From Dyadobacter fermentans DSM 18053 (GTDB lineage: Bacteria > Bacteroidota > Bacteroidia > Cytophagales > Spirosomataceae), in the NCBI RefSeq assembly GCF_000023125.1, contig NC_013037.1:310001-374000 (forward strand): a stretch of DNA of 64,000 nt, in the 5' to 3' direction. Under the pieces are notes generated by a model that was not told the origin of the DNA, searched no databases, and was given only the letters and a program-made list of their open reading frames with translations. Each line of letters opens with the position of its first letter. The first letter of the stretch is position 1. A program made the translations under genes and the position numbers. This document shows positions 24,947-34,559 of this stretch, piece after piece.

Positions 24947-25429
24947 TTATTTCCAGATCCCCAGCAGCCTCCGCGCTACGATGATCTCGGCAATGTGGTA
25001 GGAATTGTGATCGGCGATCAGCATTGCTTCGCGCACGATATTCTGCCCGCTTCCCCATGGCAACGGACTGAAAAGGTCTTTCGACTCGTCGCGCAGCAGG
25101 TCGAAAAACCGGCGCTGGTCGTCGTTGATTTCCGCAACGCTGTCTTCCCATTGCTCGTCGCTCACATTATCGGTCGGCTGTGGCCAGTATTCGTCCGGCC
25201 AGATGAGCGTTTTGTAATCCTTCGAGATCGAGAAATCGACGATGTCCTTCTGGGCAATGCGGATGTGTTCCAGCAGTTGCCAGATGCTGTACGGCAGGTT
25301 GTCGGGAATGACGGTGCGCAAATGCGCGGGAACGCCGGTGATGGCTTCTTCCAGTGTGACGTGTGCGTTTCCGCCCCGGATGAGGTCGGTCAATTCATTA
25401 ATCAGTTTTTTTCGCTGCTCGGCGTGCAT
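24947..25429 (-). CDS. DinB/YfiT-fold metal-binding protein
   Basis: The 160-residue protein is a four-helix bundle of the DinB superfamily. The metal-binding histidines are H55 in WQLLEHIRIAQ, and H141 and H145 in IADHNSYHIAEI. Members act as thiol-dependent transferases or damage-induced proteins of uncertain role. It reads towards the DUF1080 gene, from which it is separated by a terminator hairpin. Confidence 0.85.
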   Translation of the reverse strand: MHAEQRKKLINELTDLIRGGNAHVTLEEAITGVPAHLRTVIPDNLPYSIWQLLEHIRIAQKDIVDFSISKDYKTLIWPDEYWPQPTDNVSDEQWEDSVAEINDDQRRFFDLLRDESKDLFSPLPWGSGQNIVREAMLIADHNSYHIAEIIVARRLLGIWK

Positions 25430-25562
25430 CGGAACGTTAGTTAAGTGAGTAGAGTGAGGAATAAGGTGGCAAAATGTACATATTTTTAATTTGGCGGCGC
25501 AACAAATTCCGAATTGTTTAAATTAGGGGAAAACATCTTCTTAAACCTTTGAAACACTTCAA

Positions 25563-26942
25563 ATGAAGCCTGATCGCCGCAATTTTATTAAAAATGTAAC
25601 AGCCGCGTCTGCACTGTTAGCCACGGAAAGTTTTGCCAAACCTTTTCACATTATCAAAGACCTCAAAAAAATCAGTCCTAACGACAAGATCCGCTTCGCG
25701 ACAATCGGCATGGGTATCCAGGGGCACAGCGACACCAAGGCCGCATTGCGCAGCTCGCAGGACGTGGAGTTCGTAGCCGCCGCCGACCTGTACGACGGCC
25801 GCCTTACCCGTGTGAAGGAGCTTTACGGAAAAGACATTTTCACCACCCGCGACTACCGCCAGATCCTCGAACGGAAGGATATCGACGCGGTGCTCGTGGT
25901 AACCCCCGACCATTGGCACGACCACATCACTAAAGCCTCATTGCAGGCCGGCAAACATGTATACTGCGAAAAGCCGATGGTGCACCATATCAACGAAGGA
26001 ATTTCGGTGATCGACGCCTGGAAAAAGTCGGGCAAAACGATGCAGGTCGGCAGCCAGCGGATCAGCTCGGCGTCTTTCAAGGAGGCCAAGCGGCTGTTCC
26101 AGGCTGGGGAAATCGGTGAAATCAATTATGTGGAATCGAACAATGACCGTTTCAATGCCATCGGCGCATGGAACTACTCCATTCCCACCGATGCCTCGCC
26201 CAGCACCGTCGACTGGGATGCCTACCTGGGCGACGCCCCCAAGCGCCCGTTTGATGCGAAACGTTTTTTTCGGTGGAGAAATTACCAGGATTACGGTACC
26301 GGGGTCGGCGGCGATCTTTTTGTGCACCTCATCACAGGCGTGCATTTCGTCACCAACTCGCTCGGGCCGGAACGTGTAATGTCTTCCGGCGAGCTGAGCT
26401 ATTGGAATGATGGCCGCGATGTGCCCGACGTGCTGGTATCCATCCTCGACTACCCGAAAACGGACATTCACGCCAACTTCCAGATGGTACTCCGCGTGAA
26501 CTTCGCCAATGCAGGTGCCATTGCAAATAACACCCGCATTATCGGCACCGAGGGACAGATCGAATTTACTGAGAACAACCTGGTGCTTACCAAGAAAAAA
26601 CTGCCGAAAGCGCCCGGAATGGGCGGTTACGATAGCTTTAACACATTCTCGGAAGCGCAGCAGAAGGAGTTCAAAAAGCAATACGACGCGCAATACCCGG
26701 AAGACACCCGAAAAGCGGAGCCTGTCAAAGAAGTGCGGTTTGTAGCGCCGAAAGAGGACGATGCACACGCCAACCATTTCAAAGACTTCTTTGAAAATGT
26801 GAAAAAAGGAAGCCTGGGGACGATTGAAGACCCTGTGTTCGGTTTCAGGGCCGCGGCGCCGGTACTCGCTTGCAACGAAAGCTATTTCAGTAAAAAAATC
26901 ATCCATTGGGACCCGGTGGCGATGAAAACGAAGAAAAAATAA
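25563..26942 (+). CDS. Tat-exported Gfo/Idh/MocA-family oxidoreductase
   Basis: The 459-residue protein begins MKPDRRNFIKNVTAASALLA, a twin-arginine signal. The Rossmann half shows IRFATIGMGIQGHSDTKAAL and the catalytic-lysine motif CEKPMVH (residues 135-140). The C-terminal half is the usual alpha/beta substrate domain. Exported members resemble glucose-fructose oxidoreductase and the dehydrogenases that make 3-keto sugars. The esterase gene starts 2 bases after its stop, and an SDR follows, so the three genes form one operon upstream of the SusC/SusD pair. Confidence 0.9.
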   Translation: MKPDRRNFIKNVTAASALLATESFAKPFHIIKDLKKISPNDKIRFATIGMGIQGHSDTKAALRSSQDVEFVAAADLYDGRLTRVKELYGKDIFTTRDYRQILERKDIDAVLVVTPDHWHDHITKASLQAGKHVYCEKPMVHHINEGISVIDAWKKSGKTMQVGSQRISSASFKEAKRLFQAGEIGEINYVESNNDRFNAIGAWNYSIPTDASPSTVDWDAYLGDAPKRPFDAKRFFRWRNYQDYGTGVGGDLFVHLITGVHFVTNSLGPERVMSSGELSYWNDGRDVPDVLVSILDYPKTDIHANFQMVLRVNFANAGAIANNTRIIGTEGQIEFTENNLVLTKKKLPKAPGMGGYDSFNTFSEAQQKEFKKQYDAQYPEDTRKAEPVKEVRFVAPKEDDAHANHFKDFFENVKKGSLGTIEDPVFGFRAAAPVLACNESYFSKKIIHWDPVAMKTKKK

Positions 26943-26943
26943 T

Positions 26944-27804
26944 ATGAAGATCATCTGTACGATTGCATTGGCTGCGTTGCTGGCCATTCCTGCGCTTGCG
27001 CAAACGGGCAAGGTGCTCGATAACCTGTCGGTACCTTCCAAACTGCTTAAATCCGACCGCAAATACGCCATCTACCTGCCGCCCGACTACGGCACCTCCG
27101 AGCGGAGTTACCCGGTGATGTACCTCCTCCACGGTGCCGGCGACGACCATACCGGCTGGGTGCAGTTCGGCGAAGTGCTGCACATCGCCGACAAGGCGAT
27201 CAGCGAGGGTAAAGCCACCCCGATGATCATCGTCATGCCCGATGCGAATACGGGTAGGAGGGGGTATTTCAATGATGTAAAAGGCGACTGGAACTACGAG
27301 GACTTCTTTTTTACCGAGCTGATGCCGCATGTCGAAAAGAAATTCCGGATCAAAAGCGAAAAGCGGTTCAGGGCCATTGCCGGGCTTTCGATGGGCGGCG
27401 GCGGCAGTTTTATGTACGCATTGCACCACCCGGAACTGTTTTCTTCCGCATGCCCGCTCAGCGCCTCCACAGGACCGATTACGCTCGACGATGCCAGGAA
27501 GAACCTGCTGAGAAACAATCCCAATATCGCCGACTCGACCGCCGAGCGCTATTACAACCGCCACAGCGCCCTGGCGCTGATCAACAACATGCCCGACGAC
27601 CAGAAAAAGGCCGTGCGCTGGTACATCGACTGCGGTGACGATGACTTTTTGTATGAAGGCAACAGCCTCGTGCACATTGCATTACGCAAAAAGGAGATCC
27701 CGCACGAGTTCCGCATACGCGAAGGCGGGCACACCTGGACCTACTGGCGCGAGTCGTTGCCGGAAGTGCTGGGCTTCGTTTCCAAAGCATTCCATCAGTA
27801 TTAA
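26944..27804 (+). CDS. Secreted esterase (CE1/esterase D type)
   Basis: The 286-residue protein has a Sec signal (MKIICTIALAALLAIPALAQ). The alpha/beta-hydrolase fold carries YPVMYLLHGAGDDHTGW, the nucleophile elbow AGLSMGGGGS with S149 and a C-terminal REGGHTWTYW with the catalytic His. This fits the esterase D / feruloyl-type family that removes ester groups from glycans. It is tightly packed in the operon 25563-28595. Confidence 0.9.
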   Translation: MKIICTIALAALLAIPALAQTGKVLDNLSVPSKLLKSDRKYAIYLPPDYGTSERSYPVMYLLHGAGDDHTGWVQFGEVLHIADKAISEGKATPMIIVMPDANTGRRGYFNDVKGDWNYEDFFFTELMPHVEKKFRIKSEKRFRAIAGLSMGGGGSFMYALHHPELFSSACPLSASTGPITLDDARKNLLRNNPNIADSTAERYYNRHSALALINNMPDDQKKAVRWYIDCGDDDFLYEGNSLVHIALRKKEIPHEFRIREGGHTWTYWRESLPEVLGFVSKAFHQY

Positions 27805-27809
27805 TCGCC

Positions 27810-28595
27810 ATGGTGCAGGACGTTCTGCCTGGCATCAGGCAATTTGACCTCAGGGGGAAGGTCGCTATCGTCACGGGAGGTTCCAAGGGCCTCGGGCTGG
27901 CGATGGCGGCCGGACTGGCATCGGCGGGCTGCGACATGCTGCTGGTCAACAGAAGTGCCGTGGACGGCGAGCGCAGTGCGGCGGAGCTTTGCATTTCGTT
28001 TGGTACCCGCGTGCTCTCTTACGCAGCCGACATTACATCGGAGCCGGAAGTGAATGCGATGGTGGCATTTGCGCTTGAAAGTTTCGGGAAAATCGATATC
28101 CTCATCAACAGCGCCGGGATCAATATCCGCGGGCCCATTGATGAACTCGCGGTGCCGGATTTCAAACTGGTGATGGACGTTAACGTAACCGGAACCTGGC
28201 TGGCCTGCCGGGCAGTGGTGCCGCACATGAAAAAGCAGCAAAGCGGGCGCATTATCAACCTCGCAAGCACGCTAGGGCTCGTAGGGCTTGCCAACCGAAC
28301 GCCCTACACGGCCAGCAAAGGGGCGGTAGTGCAAATGACCCGCGCATTGGCACTCGAACTCGCGCCATTCAACATTATGGTGAATGCGATCTGCCCCGGC
28401 CCCTTCCTTACTGAAATGAACATCCCCATCGCAGAAAGCGAAGATGCGCGCAATATCATCCTGGGCGCAACGGCGCTCCGCCGCTGGGGACATCTGCGAG
28501 AAATCCAGGGCGCCGCTATTTTTCTCGCCAGCGATGCGGCTAGTTATATGGTCGGATCGGTGCTCGCGGTGGATGGCGGCTGGACGGCTCGTTAA
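27810..28595 (+). CDS. SDR-family oxidoreductase
   Basis: The 261-residue classical short-chain dehydrogenase has the cofactor motif VTGGSKGLG (21-29), INSAGIN, a catalytic serine region and Y166-x-x-x-K170 (PYTASKG). Gluconate 5-dehydrogenase and 3-ketoacyl reductase relatives share this layout. It lacks a signal peptide and should be cytoplasmic, unlike its operon partners, so it probably reduces or oxidises the imported sugar product. The stop is followed by a LacI-like palindrome at 28633. Confidence 0.87.
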   Translation: MVQDVLPGIRQFDLRGKVAIVTGGSKGLGLAMAAGLASAGCDMLLVNRSAVDGERSAAELCISFGTRVLSYAADITSEPEVNAMVAFALESFGKIDILINSAGINIRGPIDELAVPDFKLVMDVNVTGTWLACRAVVPHMKKQQSGRIINLASTLGLVGLANRTPYTASKGAVVQMTRALALELAPFNIMVNAICPGPFLTEMNIPIAESEDARNIILGATALRRWGHLREIQGAAIFLASDAASYMVGSVLAVDGGWTAR

Positions 28596-28632
28596 TCGCT
28601 TTTTAATTTCAATAATATAATTTTTACAAGAC

Positions 28633-28644
28633 GCAAACGTTTGC
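28633..28644. promoter_or_regulatory. LacI-family-like operator palindrome
   Basis: GCAAACGTTTGC is a perfect 12-base palindrome with the central CG typical of LacI/GalR and catabolite-control sites. It lies 38 bases after the SDR stop codon and 517 bases before the SusC start. No LacI-type regulator gene is present in the window. Confidence 0.5.
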
Positions 28645-28717
28645 ACAACTGCGTTTGTTCGCGTCTGGCAAAAATCAGGTTAGTTTCGGCAAAATTGGTA
28701 TTATTATCTCATCAAAG

Positions 28718-28747
28718 ACCGTTTCCAACGAATGGAAGCGGTTTTTT
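28718..28747 (+). terminator. Intrinsic terminator of the Gfo/esterase/SDR operon
   Basis: ACCGTTTCCA (28718-28727) pairs with TGGAAGCGGT (28733-28742, one G-T pair) around the loop ACGAA, followed by a T tract to 28747. Confidence 0.8.
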
Positions 28748-29161
28748 GTTTTGTGTCCAACTAGTTTCCATTACTGCGCACCGCTTACTGCTATACGTCA
28801 AGTAACTAGTGGTTATTTTCCAAGAAAACATAGTCAGAAAGCAGGAATGCTTGTTTATGTAAATAATTTCATATCTTTTTGTACATCCGGTTACTCACAT
28901 TGCCTACCTCGGTATTGCCGGAGCAAGAAATATAACATTTTCCAGTTTAGCCTCCCATTTAAGTATAAGTAAATCGCCAATCGGTTACGAGCGATTTTGT
29001 TAAAATAGGACTTTAAAGATTATTAGTAAGATAAATTGTGTATGGTAGACACTTCTCTGACTTGTTGAAAAACAAGGGCTTATGCATGGAACCCGGTTTG
29101 TAATATCTTTTCATTTTTTTATAATTTTTTTAACTATCTACTATCTATCTATACTTAATCT

Positions 29162-32100
29162 ATGAGGATTTCTGAACGGGAAAAGTACCGTAGCCTAACG
29201 CGGTATTTTTACTCCCTTCTGTTGACCCTGTTGGTCATGACCGGTGCATACGCTCAGGATGTAACGGTGAAGGGAAAAGTGAATGATGAGCAAGGGCAGG
29301 GGTTGCCCGGGGTGAGTATCCTGGTAAAAGGGACCTCCGCAGGGACGGTCACCGACATCGAAGGTAACTACACAGTGAATGCGCCGGGTACGGCAACGCT
29401 CGTATTTTCGTTCATCGGCTACATTACGCAGGAGATTCCACTGGCCAACAAAACGAGCCTGGACGTGAAGATGTTGGCAGATACCAAAGCGCTCGACGAG
29501 GTCGTGGTTGTGGGTTATGGTACTGCTAAAAAAGCAACCCTTACCGGTTCGGTGACGGCCGTGAAAGGTGCTGAACTGCAAAAAGCGCCTTCAACCAACC
29601 TTTCCAACACATTGGGAGGCCGGTTGCCGGGTGTTTCGGCGGTGCAGGCGAGCGGCGAGCCCGGCTATGATGGCTCGGCGATCCGCATCCGCGGTACCAA
29701 CTCCCTGGGTAACAGCAATGCGCTCATCGTGGTGGATGGTGTGCCCAACCGTTCCGGTGGTCTGGACCGTCTGAACCCTGCCGACATCGAGAGTATTTCG
29801 GTACTGAAAGATGCGGCGGCGGCGATTTACGGTTCGCGTGCGGGTAACGGGGTAATCCTCATTACCACCAAACGCGGAAAAAGCGGCAAGCCACAGCTTT
29901 CGTACGACCTGAACCTCGGTATTGCACAGCCTACACGTATTCCTCAAATGTCGAACGCGGCGGAATATGCCACGATCCGCAATGAATTGCAGATCTACGA
30001 TAACCTGCCGGTAAGCCAGTGGGGCGGTGCATTGCAAGGCTTCAACACCAACGGTGCCTACACCCGCACCGACAATGGCAATGTGCTGAATGCGGTATTT
30101 ACCCCGACCGACCTTCAAAAATTCCGCAGCGGGACCGATCCGCTCACGCACCCGAACACCGACTGGTACGGTTCGGTGATCCGCAACTGGTCGCCGCAGC
30201 AGCGCCACAACCTGCAATTGACCGGCGGTAGCGAGAACATCAAATACCTTGCGTCATTGGGTTATATCAACCAGGAGGGTAACTATGTAAACTCTGCGAC
30301 CGGTTACAAGCAATACGACATGCGTGTGAACCTGGACACGAAGATCAACAAATATGTTACTGCCAACCTCGGCGTAGTGTTGCGCGAAGAGTTCCGCCGC
30401 TTCCCGAACGGCGGTGGCGCAGGCGACATTTTCCGTATGCTCATGCGCGGTAAGCCTACCGAAATCGCGATCTGGCCGGATGGCCGTCCTGGTCCCGACA
30501 TCGAAAACGGACAGAACCCGGCGGTAATCACGACCAACACGACCGGTTACAACCACGACAAACGCGACTACATCCAGACCAACGGTTCACTGGACATCCA
30601 GATTCCGGGTGTGGAAGGCCTGAAAGTGACGGCAATGGCCGCTATTGACAAGCAGATCCGTCGCCAGAAATCGTTCCAGAAGCCCTGGACGCTTTATAAC
30701 TGGGACAAACGCAGCTACGAAGCCGACGGTGTAACACCGGTACTCACAGGCGCAATCCGTTCGACATTCAACGATCCCCGCCTCACCGAAACTTCTTCAC
30801 AGGAGCTTTCGATCCAGCTTACCGGCCAGGCTTCCTACGAGAAGACATTCGGCTCGCACAATTTCAATGCGATGGTAGGTATCCAGCGCGAAACAGTGGA
30901 TGCTGACGGTTTCTTCGCATTCCGCCGCTACTTCATCTCTCCGGTTGTTGACCAGCTTTTCGCAGGTGGTACGCCCGAGCAGAACATCGGTAACTCCGGC
31001 ACCAACAACGGTGATTTGTTCAAAAGAGCGCGTTTGAGCTACTTTGGTCGCGTGGGATACAACTATAAGGAGAAATACCTGGCAGAGTTCCTGTGGCGTG
31101 CGGATGGTTCGTATGTATTCCCGAAACAGGGCCGCTTCGGATTCTTCCCGGGTGTGTCGGCGGGCTGGCGTATTTCCGAAGAGGACTTCTGGAAAAACAA
31201 TATCCGCTTCGTGAACAACGTGAAGCTGCGTGCATCGTGGGGCCAGATGGGTGCAGAGCCTTATCTGCTCGGTACCGAAACATTGGCGGAATACCAATAC
31301 CTGAACACGATGGGCTTCGGAACCTACATTCTCAACGATCAGGTTGTGAAGACTTTGCTTGAAACCCGTGTTGCCAACAACCAATTCACCTGGGAGGTGG
31401 CCAACAACAGCAACTTCGGTATCGAAGGTACATTGTGGAAAGATCGCATTGCATTTGAGATCGACTACTTCATCAATAACCGTTCGAACATCCTGATCCC
31501 GAAAACAGGTTCTACGCCTTCTACGGCGGGTATCGATGGCAAGCTTCCTCCCGAAAACCTCGGAAAGCTGCAAAACAAAGGGTTTGAATTCAAGGTGAGC
31601 TACGATGGCAGCGTCGACAACTTTACTTACTCGGTAGGTGTGAATGGTGGTTATGCCAAAAACACGATCAAATACTGGAACGAAACACCGGGTGTGCCTT
31701 CTTACCAGTTTACAACCGGACGTCCGTACCAGGCATTCCTGGCTTACCAGTACGACGGCGTGTTCCGCGATCAGGCGGAGATCGATGCCAACACGATCGA
31801 CTACTCCGGTATCACGGGTACGCTGCGTCCGGGCGATATGAAGTTCAAGGACGTGAGCGGCGATGGCAAGATCACGAAGGATGATATGGTACGGTCGGAA
31901 AAGACCAACCGTCCGCAATTCACCGGTGGTGTGAACATCAACCTCGGCTACAAGGCATTCGACCTGTCGATCCTGTTCCAGGGTGCTGCGGGAGGTTTGC
32001 AATATGTAGGACAGACCGAGTCGGGTGACATTGGTAACTACCTGAAATACGCTTACGACAACCGTTGGACAATCGACAACCCAAGCTCGACAGACCCACG

Positions 32101-32401
32101 CCTTGCTAACCGTAACAATACGTATTATACCAACCTCACCAATGCGGACTCACCAGGTGCCAACACCTATTACCTGAAAAGCAATAATTACCTGCGTTTG
32201 AAAAACATCGAACTGGGTTATAACCTGCCTTCGGAACTGGGCTCGAAAATCGGCGTGAGCAACCTGCGCGTGTATGTGAACGGTTTGAACCTGTTCACGA
32301 TCGACAAGATCAAGATCTGGGACCCGGAAGCAACTTCGACCAACGGACAATACTATCCGCAGTCGCGAGTTCTTAATGCAGGTGTACGTGTAACTTTCTA
32401 A
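29162..32401 (+). CDS. SusC/RagA-type TonB-dependent outer membrane receptor
   Basis: The 1079-residue protein has a signal peptide (to about residue 32), a carboxypeptidase-regulatory-like beta domain (VKGKVNDEQGQGLPGVSILV), the plug start ALDEVVVVGYGTAKKATLTG, and SIRIRGTNSLG-type plug sequence followed by a long beta-barrel ending in LNAGVRVTF with C-terminal Phe. SusC proteins import oligosaccharides through a lid formed by SusD. The SusD gene starts 11 bases downstream. The upstream neighbours suggest a plant or bacterial glycan substrate, but this cannot be specified. Confidence 0.95.
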   Translation: MRISEREKYRSLTRYFYSLLLTLLVMTGAYAQDVTVKGKVNDEQGQGLPGVSILVKGTSAGTVTDIEGNYTVNAPGTATLVFSFIGYITQEIPLANKTSLDVKMLADTKALDEVVVVGYGTAKKATLTGSVTAVKGAELQKAPSTNLSNTLGGRLPGVSAVQASGEPGYDGSAIRIRGTNSLGNSNALIVVDGVPNRSGGLDRLNPADIESISVLKDAAAAIYGSRAGNGVILITTKRGKSGKPQLSYDLNLGIAQPTRIPQMSNAAEYATIRNELQIYDNLPVSQWGGALQGFNTNGAYTRTDNGNVLNAVFTPTDLQKFRSGTDPLTHPNTDWYGSVIRNWSPQQRHNLQLTGGSENIKYLASLGYINQEGNYVNSATGYKQYDMRVNLDTKINKYVTANLGVVLREEFRRFPNGGGAGDIFRMLMRGKPTEIAIWPDGRPGPDIENGQNPAVITTNTTGYNHDKRDYIQTNGSLDIQIPGVEGLKVTAMAAIDKQIRRQKSFQKPWTLYNWDKRSYEADGVTPVLTGAIRSTFNDPRLTETSSQELSIQLTGQASYEKTFGSHNFNAMVGIQRETVDADGFFAFRRYFISPVVDQLFAGGTPEQNIGNSGTNNGDLFKRARLSYFGRVGYNYKEKYLAEFLWRADGSYVFPKQGRFGFFPGVSAGWRISEEDFWKNNIRFVNNVKLRASWGQMGAEPYLLGTETLAEYQYLNTMGFGTYILNDQVVKTLLETRVANNQFTWEVANNSNFGIEGTLWKDRIAFEIDYFINNRSNILIPKTGSTPSTAGIDGKLPPENLGKLQNKGFEFKVSYDGSVDNFTYSVGVNGGYAKNTIKYWNETPGVPSYQFTTGRPYQAFLAYQYDGVFRDQAEIDANTIDYSGITGTLRPGDMKFKDVSGDGKITKDDMVRSEKTNRPQFTGGVNINLGYKAFDLSILFQGAAGGLQYVGQTESGDIGNYLKYAYDNRWTIDNPSSTDPRLANRNNTYYTNLTNADSPGANTYYLKSNNYLRLKNIELGYNLPSELGSKIGVSNLRVYVNGLNLFTIDKIKIWDPEATSTNGQYYPQSRVLNAGVRVTF

Positions 32402-32411
32402 GACTAAAAAA

Positions 32412-34292
32412 ATGAAACTGAGTTATAAAAATTGGATTTTTCTGGCGGCGCTGGCAACAACCGGGCTGGTGTCGTGTGACACTGACTTTCTGGATGTAAC
32501 GCCGCCCACCGAAATCCCGACCGAAGAGGTTTGGAAAGACGGTGCCCTGGCCGAAGGTTTTGTGACGGGCATTTACCAGGGATTGCAGCAGGGCGGATTC
32601 AGCGAGCAAATGCTGGCGTCGCTCACTGATGAGGCTGTATTTACCCACACAGGCCGCAATATCAACACGATCAACGAAGGAAGTTTGAGCCCTTCCAACC
32701 TGGGCTGGGTGGATGATACCTACGGATGGAGCCCGATGTACTCCCGCATCCGCGCCACTAACCAGGCGATCCAGGAGCTGCCGACTTCGACTTTCGCGGA
32801 TCAAACCCTGAAAGACCGATTGAAAGGCGAGGCGCACTTCCTGCGTGCATATTACTACCAGCAGCTTCTCCGCTACTACGGCTCCGTTCCGCTCATCACG
32901 AAAGTATACGAGCTGAACGAGGACTATTCAGTGCCTCGTAACACATGGGAAGAATGTGTGAACTTCATTGCGGCCGACTGCGACAGCGCTGCTGCATTGC
33001 TGAAAGGCAAAACCGAGCAGAAAGGCCGTGCTACGGAAGTGGCTGCATTGGCATTGAAATCACGCGTGCTGCTTTACGCTGCGAGCGACCTGCACGATGT
33101 GGCTACCGCAAAAGCAAAATCTGCTGTGCTGGCCGGGTATACCAATCCTGAATTCTTCGGCTACACTTCCGGCGACCGAAAGGCGCGCTGGCAGGCTGCG
33201 CAAACTGCTGCTAAGGCTGCAATGGATGCCAAAGCAGGTTATAAACTGAACCTGACCGCGCCGGTAACACCTGAGCAAGGCAAGATCAACTACATTTCAA
33301 TCGCGATGGCGGGTTACAGCGCCGACAAGTCTCTCGACGCTGCCGGCGGTGAGGATGTGATCTTCGGACGTTATTTCACGCCGAGCCAAACCTCCGACGG
33401 TGCACGTCAGACCGGTTTGAACAACGGTCCGAACGGCTACCACAACTGGGCGGGTAACACGCCGATAGGCTTGCTGGTGGACGACTACGAAATGATGGAC
33501 GGAACGAAGTTCTCGTGGACCAACCCGACCCACAAAGCCAGCCCGTATGTGAACCGCGACCCGCGTTTCTATGCAACGGTCATGTACGACGGTGCGCCCT
33601 GGAAGCCACGTCCATCCGACGCGAAAGACCCTGCTAACCAGATCCAAACCGGCTCATACGACCTGTTGGATGACAAAGGGGCGCTCTTCAACCGCAAAGG
33701 ACTGGATACCCGCAGCAGCACGATCGAAGACTGGAACGGAAGCCGCACAGGCTATTACATGCGCAAGTTCATCGACCCGAACCCTGCATTGTATGACAAC
33801 ACCGACCGCCAGAACATCCCTTGGCCGTTCATCCGCGTAACCGAGGTGGCGTTCAACTACATCGAGGCGAGCATCGAGCTTGGCCAGGATGCGGTAGCGC
33901 TTGACCTGCTGAACAAAATCCGTTTCCGCGCCGGGATGCCTGCATTGAAAGTTTCAGGCACTGCATTGCGTGATGCTTACCGTCACGAAAGACGCATTGA
34001 AATGGCCTACGAAGAGCAGCGCTACCACGATGCACGCCGCTGGATGATCGCGCCTACCACACTGGGCCGTCCGTTGCAATTCATCACCGTGATCGGCAAA
34101 TTCAAGCCAGGCAAGTCGATGAGGGAGCCGTACCACTACGATCCGACCGTGTACGACTATACTTACACGCCGACGGAGGACAAATCGCACGAAAACCGCA
34201 CTTGGGTGGATAAAATGTACTTCCGCCCATTCAGCCGCGATGAAATAAACCGTAATGCGAAGCTGGTTCAGAACCCGGGCTACGATAAGTAA
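32412..34292 (+). CDS. SusD/RagB-type surface glycan-binding lipoprotein
   Basis: The 626-residue protein has a lipobox LVSC (MKLSYKNWIFLAALATTGLV, then SCDTDFL) and the SusD features: LRAYYYQQLLRYYGSVPLI in a TPR helix, and the C-terminal AYRHERRIEMAYEEQRYHD motif. It binds the ligand at the cell surface and caps the SusC barrel. It is cotranscribed with the SusC gene and ends at the terminator at 34314. Confidence 0.95.
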   Translation: MKLSYKNWIFLAALATTGLVSCDTDFLDVTPPTEIPTEEVWKDGALAEGFVTGIYQGLQQGGFSEQMLASLTDEAVFTHTGRNINTINEGSLSPSNLGWVDDTYGWSPMYSRIRATNQAIQELPTSTFADQTLKDRLKGEAHFLRAYYYQQLLRYYGSVPLITKVYELNEDYSVPRNTWEECVNFIAADCDSAAALLKGKTEQKGRATEVAALALKSRVLLYAASDLHDVATAKAKSAVLAGYTNPEFFGYTSGDRKARWQAAQTAAKAAMDAKAGYKLNLTAPVTPEQGKINYISIAMAGYSADKSLDAAGGEDVIFGRYFTPSQTSDGARQTGLNNGPNGYHNWAGNTPIGLLVDDYEMMDGTKFSWTNPTHKASPYVNRDPRFYATVMYDGAPWKPRPSDAKDPANQIQTGSYDLLDDKGALFNRKGLDTRSSTIEDWNGSRTGYYMRKFIDPNPALYDNTDRQNIPWPFIRVTEVAFNYIEASIELGQDAVALDLLNKIRFRAGMPALKVSGTALRDAYRHERRIEMAYEEQRYHDARRWMIAPTTLGRPLQFITVIGKFKPGKSMREPYHYDPTVYDYTYTPTEDKSHENRTWVDKMYFRPFSRDEINRNAKLVQNPGYDK

Positions 34293-34313
34293 TCCGACCT
34301 GAATTTCAGTCCC

Positions 34314-34350
34314 AAACTGCCCGCGCTATCAGTGCGGGCAGTTTTCGTTT
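34314..34350 (+). terminator. Intrinsic terminator of the first SusC/SusD operon
   Basis: AAACTGCCCGC (34314-34324) pairs with GCGGGCAGTTT (34334-34344), followed by TCGTTT. It lies 21 bases after the SusD stop. Confidence 0.85.
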
Positions 34351-34496
34351 ATGAGGGTTTTTTTAGACAAAATCCTACAAAACGTGGAGTTTGGTAAACA
34401 CCAGTGAATTAGTAGAATATTTATAAATTATTGATAATGAATTAGTTAAATCTTTTGGCATAGTCCTGTTAGAATATCAGGCAACAGTGCGAATGC

Positions 34497-34536
34497 ACGA
34501 GATCTAAAACATTGATACGAGATCTAAAACATTGAT
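34497..34536 (+). repeat. Tandem duplication of a 20-base unit
   Basis: The 20-base unit ACGAGATCTAAAACATTGAT occurs twice without gap (34497-34516 and 34517-34536), directly upstream of the PepSY-like gene at 34560. It lies in the probable leader or promoter region. Confidence 0.9.
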
Positions 34537-34559
34537 AGTTGTCTAAAAAACAAGGATTT

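Larger units (their letters stand above)
28596..29161. other. Intergenic region before SusC, with operator-like palindrome and terminator
   Basis: This 566-base gap contains the palindrome at 28633-28644 and the terminator at 28718-28747. The last 400 bases before the SusC start hold AT-rich sequence and a CTATCTAC/CTATCTAT repeat (about 29134-29155), but no exact promoter match. An open frame at 28655-28972 starts at TTG and shows no protein features, so it is not called. Confidence 0.5.

Noticed and set aside
28655..28972. Short plus-strand frame after the SDR gene
   Set aside because: Starts at TTG, crosses a clear terminator (28718-28747) and shows no protein features.
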